Origin: JBBSVE01 sp038233815
GTDB taxonomy: Bacteria > Pseudomonadota > Alphaproteobacteria > Rhodobacterales > Rhodobacteraceae
Reading direction: 5' to 3'
Assembly: GCA_038233815.1 (NCBI GenBank)
Contig: JBBSVE010000049.1
Location: 1 to 19,612 of the forward strand
DNA length: 19,612 bases
Shown piece after piece: positions 15,575 through 19,612 of the stretch. Positions within the stretch are counted from its first letter, which is position 1; each line of letters begins with the position of its first letter. The notes under the pieces were generated by a model. That model had not been told where the DNA came from. It worked only from the letters and a program-made list of their open reading frames with translations, and ran no database searches. A program made the translations under genes and the position numbers.

Positions 15575-15612
15575 GCGGACGCTCCGCGGGGGATATTTGA
15601 GGACAGAAAAAG
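15575..15612 (+). repeat. Dispersed 3'-end element, copy B, with small hairpin
   Basis: GCGGA (15575-15579) pairs with TCCGC (15583-15587) over a 3-base loop. The element follows at 15591-15612: GGATATTT, GA, GGACAGAAAAAG. It begins 15 bases after the stop codon of the thiamine-diphosphate enzyme and ends 8 bases before the convergent glycosyltransferase stop codon. It matches copy A in 20 of 22 positions. Confidence 0.6.
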
Positions 15613-15620
15613 CGGGGCGG

Positions 15621-16499
15621 TCAGGGGGGCGGGGGGGCTTGCCTCATCCGGGCGATGCGGTCGTGGAGGTGGAGATCGGCGGTGAGGAGGGCGTTTTCCG
15701 CGCGGAGTTTGTGCAGCAGGGCGGGCGTGGATTCGTGGGTGTCGCGCCAGAAGCGGTCGATGGCGGCATCGTCTGCCGTCTGGAGCCAGGCTTGCAGGGG
15801 GGGATTATACTGGTAGGCGCCGCGGGTCAGGCGGAAGGCGAGACGGGCCTTCCACCGCGCGGCGTCGTTGGCATGGAAGTGGAGGAGCGTGATGTCGGGT
15901 GAAAATGCCCCCCCCGGCACGCGGGTTCCGGCCCGGAAAGCGCCATGGATCCGCGGCTCGAACCGGGAGAGGCCGGTGCGGAAGAAGCATTTGCCGGCGG
16001 CATGGCCGAGCGCGCCTGACGCCAGCAGCGGGGCGTGGGGGCCGAACACGCGGGCGCGGGCTTCGGCCTTGTCGGGGCCGGACAGCACGGCCCGGAAGTG
16101 GCGGGCGGTGAAGTGGCCGGGATCGTGCAGCGCCTCCCAAGGGGCCATGCGGAGCATCGGGGCGTCGGGCGGCACGTCGGCCACATCGCGCGCGGGGTGC
16201 AGGAACTCGTCGATGTCGAGATGGGCGACCCACGGCAGGTCCGTTCCTGCGTAGATCCTTTGCATCTTGTGGGACTGGCGATTCTGGTGCTTTTCGGGCC
16301 GCCGGCCCAGCGTCCGGCCCCAGTAGGCGTCGGTGCAGCGCGTCAGCGTTGCGCGGGGCAGCGGGGCGAGGTCCGTGCACGCCCCGGGGTCGTCGAGGAA
16401 GATCCAGACGTGCGCCGCGCCCAGATGCAGGTGGTGGGCTACGAACGCCTCCACCTCCTCGGGCGGGGCGTCGACGGTGGCGCAGAGGCCCCATCGCAC
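15621..16499 (-). CDS. Small glycosyltransferase family 2-like protein
   Basis: This is a soluble protein of about 292 residues. It starts with GLCATVDAPPEEVEAFVAHHLHLGA and VWIFLDDP, the opening of the Glyco_tranf_2_4 type of nucleotide-sugar-dependent transferases. It has a DID motif in VAHLDIDEFLHP (95-97), the usual metal and sugar-nucleotide site, with a conserved KHQNRQSHKM just before it. A later LLHFHANDAARWKARLA fits the family's C-terminal part. The acceptor is unknown; cell-surface polysaccharide is typical. The start is uncertain: GTG 16499 leaves a 13-base gap after cobD but no good ribosome site, and a TTG further upstream would overlap cobD. The C-terminus ends in a proline run encoded by a G7 tract close to the stop codon. 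Confidence 0.78.
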   Translation of the reverse strand: MRWGLCATVDAPPEEVEAFVAHHLHLGAAHVWIFLDDPGACTDLAPLPRATLTRCTDAYWGRTLGRRPEKHQNRQSHKMQRIYAGTDLPWVAHLDIDEFLHPARDVADVPPDAPMLRMAPWEALHDPGHFTARHFRAVLSGPDKAEARARVFGPHAPLLASGALGHAAGKCFFRTGLSRFEPRIHGAFRAGTRVPGGAFSPDITLLHFHANDAARWKARLAFRLTRGAYQYNPPLQAWLQTADDAAIDRFWRDTHESTPALLHKLRAENALLTADLHLHDRIARMRQAPPPP

Positions 16500-16512
16500 C
16501 GGGGGCCGGAGG

Positions 16513-17421
16513 TCAGAGGGCGGCAAGGCAGGCCACCGCAAAGAGGGCGAGCGCCCATGTCCGCCAAAGCACCCGGACGCTTGTTTCGATATCGGCGGGG
16601 CCCGCGTCGCGACGGCCTTCGGGCCAAACCCACGGGAAGCTCTGCATCCGCCCTGCGTAGCTGCGCGGACCCGACAGCGACAGGTCGAGCACGACCGCCA
16701 TGGCAGCTTCCGGCCAGCCCGCGTTGGGCGAGCGGTGCAGGGCCGCGTCACGCAGGATCGGGGCCGGGTTCAGGTGTCCGTGGCTGAGGGCGATCATTGC
16801 GGCCGTCAGGCGCGCGGGGATCCAGTTCAGCACGTCGTCGAGGCGGGCGGCCGCCCAGCCGAACTGCGCGAACCGGGGCGTGCGGTGGCCGATCATGCTG
16901 TCGGCGGTGTTGACGATCTTGTAGATCGCGAGCCCCGGGAGACCTGCGACGAGGAACCAGAAGGCCGGCGCGATCACCCCGTCAGACAGGTTCTCCGCCG
17001 CCGACTCGATTGCGGCGCGGGCGATCGCCGGACCGTCCAGTGCCGCCGTGTCCCGGCCCACGATCCGCGCCACCGCGTGCTGCCCGTCGGCAGTCGAGAG
17101 GCGCAGGGCCGAGGCCACATCGCCCACATGCTGAACAAGGCTGCGCTGTGCCAGAAGGATGGCCGCCGCCAAGGTCTCCAGCACTCCGTAGTCAGGAAGA
17201 TGGGCGATGGCCCATCCCATCCCCCCCGCCACGAGGCTCAGTATGGCGATTGCCAGCACGCCGCGGGTCCGGAGTGCCGCACCCCGGTTCAGCCAGCCCT
17301 CGGCGCGGTCGACCGCCCGCCCCATCAGGACCGCCGGATGCGGCCAGCGGGTCCAGAGCCACGAGGGCTCTCCCAAAGCCGCATCGAGCAGCATCGCGGG
17401 GATCAGGAGCGTGGCGCTCAC
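16513..17421 (-). CDS. cobD: Adenosylcobinamide-phosphate synthase CobD/CbiB
   Basis: This 302-residue inner-membrane protein attaches the aminopropanol (or its phosphate) arm to adenosylcobyric acid in cobalamin synthesis. Hallmarks are the N-terminal LLDAALGEPSWLW with PHPAVLMGR, and the central AIESAAENLSDGVIAPAF followed by KIVNTADSMIGHR. Several hydrophobic helices occur, for example near 54-74 and at the C-terminus. GTG 17421 overlaps the cobC stop by 4 bases (GTGA) with GGAGG 7 bases upstream, so cobC and cobD are translationally coupled. The length is normal for the family. The name cobD is used here in the Pseudomonas sense, equal to cbiB in Salmonella. Confidence 0.93.
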   Translation of the reverse strand: MSATLLIPAMLLDAALGEPSWLWTRWPHPAVLMGRAVDRAEGWLNRGAALRTRGVLAIAILSLVAGGMGWAIAHLPDYGVLETLAAAILLAQRSLVQHVGDVASALRLSTADGQHAVARIVGRDTAALDGPAIARAAIESAAENLSDGVIAPAFWFLVAGLPGLAIYKIVNTADSMIGHRTPRFAQFGWAAARLDDVLNWIPARLTAAMIALSHGHLNPAPILRDAALHRSPNAGWPEAAMAVVLDLSLSGPRSYAGRMQSFPWVWPEGRRDAGPADIETSVRVLWRTWALALFAVACLAAL

Positions 17422-18356
17422 CCCAGAGCCTCCGCGAGCCGCGCCCAGTCGCCATCTTTGCCGGGCAGGCCGAAGCGGATCAGGGTGCGCGACCACGGGA
17501 AGACCCGGGTCCAGATCCGGCGCTCCGCAAGTCGCATTTGCAGGGCCGGGGCGTCCGGCACCTCATAGAGGCGGAAGAGGTCGATCCCGCCCGTGAGCGG
17601 CAGGCCGGTGAGCGTATCCAGCCGTCGCGCGTCGCGGGCCAATCGCGCGCGCGTGGCCTCCGCCCAGGCGCGGTCACGCAAGGCGCGCGCACCGATTTCC
17701 AGCGCAGGGCCGGACACCGGCCAGGGTCCGAGCATTGCGGCCAACCGCTCCACCAGTGCAGGATCGCCAATCGCGAAGCCGAGCCGCAGGCCGGCGAGAC
17801 CCCAGAACTTGCCGAAGCTCTTGAGGATCAGCACGCCCGGCCGCGTGGCCTGGGCGATAAGCGAGGCGTCGGGCATCACGTCGCAAAAGCTTTCGTCTAC
17901 CACGGACGGGGCGTCGAGGTCGCCTGCGCCCCAGATCCGCCCGTCCGGGTTGTTGGGATGGACCAGCACCCGCGCGTCGGCGCGGGGGGCGTCGGCACCG
18001 GAGACGGCCCATCCGGCAGACCGAAAGGCACGGCCATGCTCGTTGTAGGTCGGCGCGTCGATCCGCACCCGGCCCCGGGGCCACAGATGCGGGATCCGCG
18101 CGATCAGGGCCGAGGCGCCAGGGGCCGCCAGCACTCCGGCGCCTTCCGGCACCGCCCAGAACGCCCGCGCCGCGTTCTCCAGTGCCGTTTGCGCCGCCGC
18201 GTCGGGAAGGGCGGTCCAGGCGTCCGTGCCGACCCTGCCGACCGGGTAGGCCACCGGATTGATCCCGGTCGAGAGGTCGAGCCAGTCCGCCCGCTGGCCG
18301 CCGAATCTGCGCGCCGCCGCATCGATCCCGCCGCCGTGGTCCGCCCTGCCGTCCAT
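17418..18356 (-). CDS. cobC: Threonine-phosphate decarboxylase-like aminotransferase CobC
   Basis: This 312-residue PLP enzyme of fold type I supplies the aminopropanol arm precursor by acting on L-threonine O-3-phosphate, as known for the Salmonella CobD counterpart. The opening DWLDLSTGINPVAYP is typical of this family. HPNNPDGR (133-140) is the substrate and cofactor loop, VVDESFCD holds the Asp that contacts the pyridine nitrogen, and SFGKFWGLAGLRLG (180-193) contains the PLP lysine Lys183. ATG 18356 has GGAG 6 bases ahead, and the longer frame upstream is not supported. It is the first gene of a cobC-cobD pair. No cobalamin riboswitch is recognisable in the 132 bases before it. Confidence 0.9.
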   Translation of the reverse strand: MDGRADHGGGIDAAARRFGGQRADWLDLSTGINPVAYPVGRVGTDAWTALPDAAAQTALENAARAFWAVPEGAGVLAAPGASALIARIPHLWPRGRVRIDAPTYNEHGRAFRSAGWAVSGADAPRADARVLVHPNNPDGRIWGAGDLDAPSVVDESFCDVMPDASLIAQATRPGVLILKSFGKFWGLAGLRLGFAIGDPALVERLAAMLGPWPVSGPALEIGARALRDRAWAEATRARLARDARRLDTLTGLPLTGGIDLFRLYEVPDAPALQMRLAERRIWTRVFPWSRTLIRFGLPGKDGDWARLAEALG

Positions 18357-18488
18357 TGTCCGCTCCCGCCGTCGCGGGTTCACAAACCCCATTTTCGCAC
18401 GGCCCGCAACGCACGCGCCGCGCCCGTTGTTCAAATGACTTGTTTTTGTGATCCCAAGGAAGATGATGGACCCAAGGGAGGGGATGGG

Positions 18489-18839
18489 ATGATCGAGTCG
18501 CTGCCGAAAGACATAGGCGCCGGTCTGATGGCCGCCCGGATGCAGGCCGGACGTCGCCGGTCCCGCCTGCATATCGAACTCGACGGACGGGTGTTCCGGG
18601 TTCTGAGGCTGTGGCACGGCGGCATGGCGCTCGATGCCGCCGATCTGCCGCGGCTTCGTGGGCTGGTGGACATCTACGACGGTCCGCGACATATCCTGCA
18701 ATGCCTGATCGTAACCTCCTCGGCCGAGAACGGCGAGTTGATCTGCGATTTCAAGCGATCGACGCCGGTGTCGGACCACGCACCGCTGGATTTCTGGAAA
18801 GACGAACATGCACCTGCGGGCTATCTTCCGAAACGCTAG
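18489..18839 (+). CDS. Conserved-looking small protein of unknown function
   Basis: This 116-residue cytoplasmic protein has no membrane segment. It has a basic N-terminal helix (AARMQAGRRRSRLHIELDG) followed by a likely beta-rich core with FRVLRLWHGGMALDAADLPRLRG and VDIYDGPRHILQCLIV. The RRRSR pattern ahead of strands and the GG turn recall PilZ-type folds, but the full PilZ motif is not present, so I do not assign that. I have an impression of similar proteins in roseobacters, unverified. ATG 18489 has GGGAG 9 bases upstream (18476-18480); an in-frame ATG at 18435 would add 18 residues. Its end overlaps the start of the next gene by 32 bases, so the two are probably co-translated. Confidence 0.7.
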   Translation: MIESLPKDIGAGLMAARMQAGRRRSRLHIELDGRVFRVLRLWHGGMALDAADLPRLRGLVDIYDGPRHILQCLIVTSSAENGELICDFKRSTPVSDHAPLDFWKDEHAPAGYLPKR

Positions 18840-19383
18840 CCTGCTGCTTTTTGTCCCCGCCGCAGCCCCTGCGCAATGCCTCACCGACGGGGCGCGCTAC
18901 CATATGGTGGGTGAGCCGCAGGCCGAACTGGTGCTGCGAAAGGATGCGGAGGGCAATGGCGCCTCCAATCTCGATCTGATCCTCACCGTGCCGGACCGCA
19001 CCGATCCGTTCCTTTTCCAGCCGGTCCAGTCGCAGGGCTTCGGGTCAATCTTCGCGGTGCCGGAATTGGATGCCATCGCTTCCGACGACGAGACGATCCC
19101 GAAGGACGACACACTGACCGAGATGCCCGGAGGCGGCGCGTCCGTCAGCGATCCCTTCGCCGACGCTGACTTCCCGCTCTACCTTTTTGCGCGCAACGCC
19201 GACGGCAAGCTGGTTCCCTATAAGACGCCTGCGCCGGATGCGATGGATCTGCCCGAACCGGCCTCGCCCGCGCCAGATGCCATCCTGATCGCACAGCTCG
19301 CATCCAACCTCTGGTATGGAACGAACGGCACCGATACGCCGGTCATCCTGCCGCAGGAGATCTGGTATCTCGACTGCAAGTGA
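18808..19383 (+). CDS. Secreted protein of unknown function
   Basis: This 191-residue protein has a short signal peptide (basic MHLRAIFR, a hydrophobic NASLLLFVPAAA core, and likely cleavage after APA near residue 22). The mature protein has a cysteine at each end (CLTDGARYH at the start and YLDCK at the very end), which could form a disulfide that closes the domain. It is acidic, with Asp/Pro-rich middle segments, and shows no motif I recognise. The gene starts inside the end of the preceding gene, with a GGAAAG ribosome site, in a different frame. A periplasmic or extracellular location is inferred from the signal peptide only. Confidence 0.7.
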   Translation: MHLRAIFRNASLLLFVPAAAPAQCLTDGARYHMVGEPQAELVLRKDAEGNGASNLDLILTVPDRTDPFLFQPVQSQGFGSIFAVPELDAIASDDETIPKDDTLTEMPGGGASVSDPFADADFPLYLFARNADGKLVPYKTPAPDAMDLPEPASPAPDAILIAQLASNLWYGTNGTDTPVILPQEIWYLDCK

Positions 19384-19419
19384 CGCACCGCGCGCCGTAC
19401 GCAACCGGACCGTGGCAAC

Positions 19420-19455
19420 GCCGCCGAGCGGTGGCTCGATGCCACCCGAGGCGGC
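19420..19455. terminator. Two-part hairpin between convergent genes
   Basis: GGTGGC (19430-19435) pairs with GCCACC (19441-19446) over a 5-base loop, and outside an internal loop GCCGCC (19420-19425) pairs with GGCGGC (19450-19455). It lies in the 96-base gap between the secreted protein gene and the minus-strand aminotransferase gene. It has no T-run but is well placed to end transcripts from either side. Confidence 0.5.
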
Positions 19456-19479
19456 AGCCTCCGTTCCGGTCGCCAGCCT

Positions 19480-19612
19480 CTATTGGAGATCCCCGAAGGC
19501 GGACGCGAGACGCGCCACCGCCTCCTCCACCCGCGCCCGGGGCGTCGCGAGGTTGAAACGCATGAAACTCTCCCCGCCCTGCCCGAAGGTCTCACCGTGG
19601 TTGGCCGCGATC
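19480..19612 (-). CDS. MalY/PatB-type aminotransferase, C-terminal end
   Basis: The minus-strand frame enters from the right edge and stops with TAG at 19482-19480, showing 43 residues. The end reads NHGETFGQGGESFMRFNLA followed by TPRARVEEAVARLASAF. The G-x-G-G-E-x-F-M-R-x-N-x-A-T-P-R pattern is characteristic of the C-terminal part of MalY/PatB-like cystathionine beta-lyases (fold type I PLP enzymes), where the Arg binds the substrate carboxylate. The PLP lysine is outside the window. The product would be a C-S lyase or aminotransferase; the tail does not tell which. Confidence 0.75.
   Translation of the reverse strand, partial: IAANHGETFGQGGESFMRFNLATPRARVEEAVARLASAFGDLQ

Noticed and set aside
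15624..15638. G-rich homopolymer runs at the end of the glycosyltransferase gene as a phase-variation site
   Set aside because: They affect only the last few residues (a proline tail), so slippage would hardly change the protein.
17010..18488. Upstream extension of the frame that holds the small gene at 18489
   Set aside because: The extension runs antisense through cobD and cobC, which are clear. The ribosome site before 18489 supports the short gene.
18357..18488. Possible cobalamin riboswitch ahead of cobC
   Set aside because: The gap is only 132 bases and I could not find the conserved B12-box or the expected multi-stem layout on the minus strand.

Overview
The window is high-GC DNA with tightly packed, mostly short-spaced genes. 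The gene set (a soluble HisKA_2-type histidine kinase, aerobic-type cobalamin genes, a DUF421 protein, a CreA-like protein and many marine/soil alphaproteobacterial protein variants) suggests an alphaproteobacterium, most likely of the Rhodobacteraceae (Rhodobacter/Roseobacter group). That placement comes from reading protein character, not from a database search. No tRNA, rRNA, CRISPR array, transposase or phage gene was recognised.

Region 1 (1-5700) looks like a stress or envelope neighbourhood. It holds the 3' end of an FdhF/YdeP-type molybdopterin oxidoreductase, a DUF421 membrane protein directly behind it, a membrane protein with a glycine-rich and helical middle, and a Crp/Fnr-type regulator. 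A short cytoplasmic histidine kinase is convergent with the regulator. Diverging from the kinase is a full-length MsbA-like ABC exporter.

Region 2 (5701-13200) is the most coherent functional unit. A minus-strand run encodes a complete dipeptide/oligopeptide importer: binding protein, two permeases and two ATPases, the middle genes overlapping by 1 to 4 bases. It ends in an M19-family dipeptidase. A second, clearly paralogous M19 dipeptidase diverges from the binding-protein gene. A near-perfect 16-bp palindrome lies almost exactly midway between the two divergent start codons. Neither dipeptidase has a signal peptide, so the picture is import of small peptides followed by cytoplasmic cleavage, plausibly of peptides carrying a D-residue at the C-terminal position.

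Region 3 (13200-16500) has a CreA-family secreted protein, a thiamine-diphosphate enzyme of the acetolactate synthase-like superfamily, and a small glycosyltransferase. Two of its junctions carry the same repeated element, GGATATTT, two variable bases, then GGACAGAAAAAG, each behind a hairpin.

Region 4 (16500-19612) has the cobalamin genes cobC and cobD with overlapping ends, two uncharacterised small genes (one cytoplasmic, one secreted), and the 3' end of a MalY/PatB-type aminotransferase.

The non-coding layout is unusually orderly. Two convergent gene pairs end in identical compact hairpins in which the two TGA stop codons pair with each other. Two further convergent pairs use the repeated element, and a fifth uses a two-part hairpin. 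I see no clearly new multi-gene system. The best candidates for follow-up are the divergently controlled peptide-import unit with two dipeptidases, the stop-codon hairpins and the repeated 3' element.
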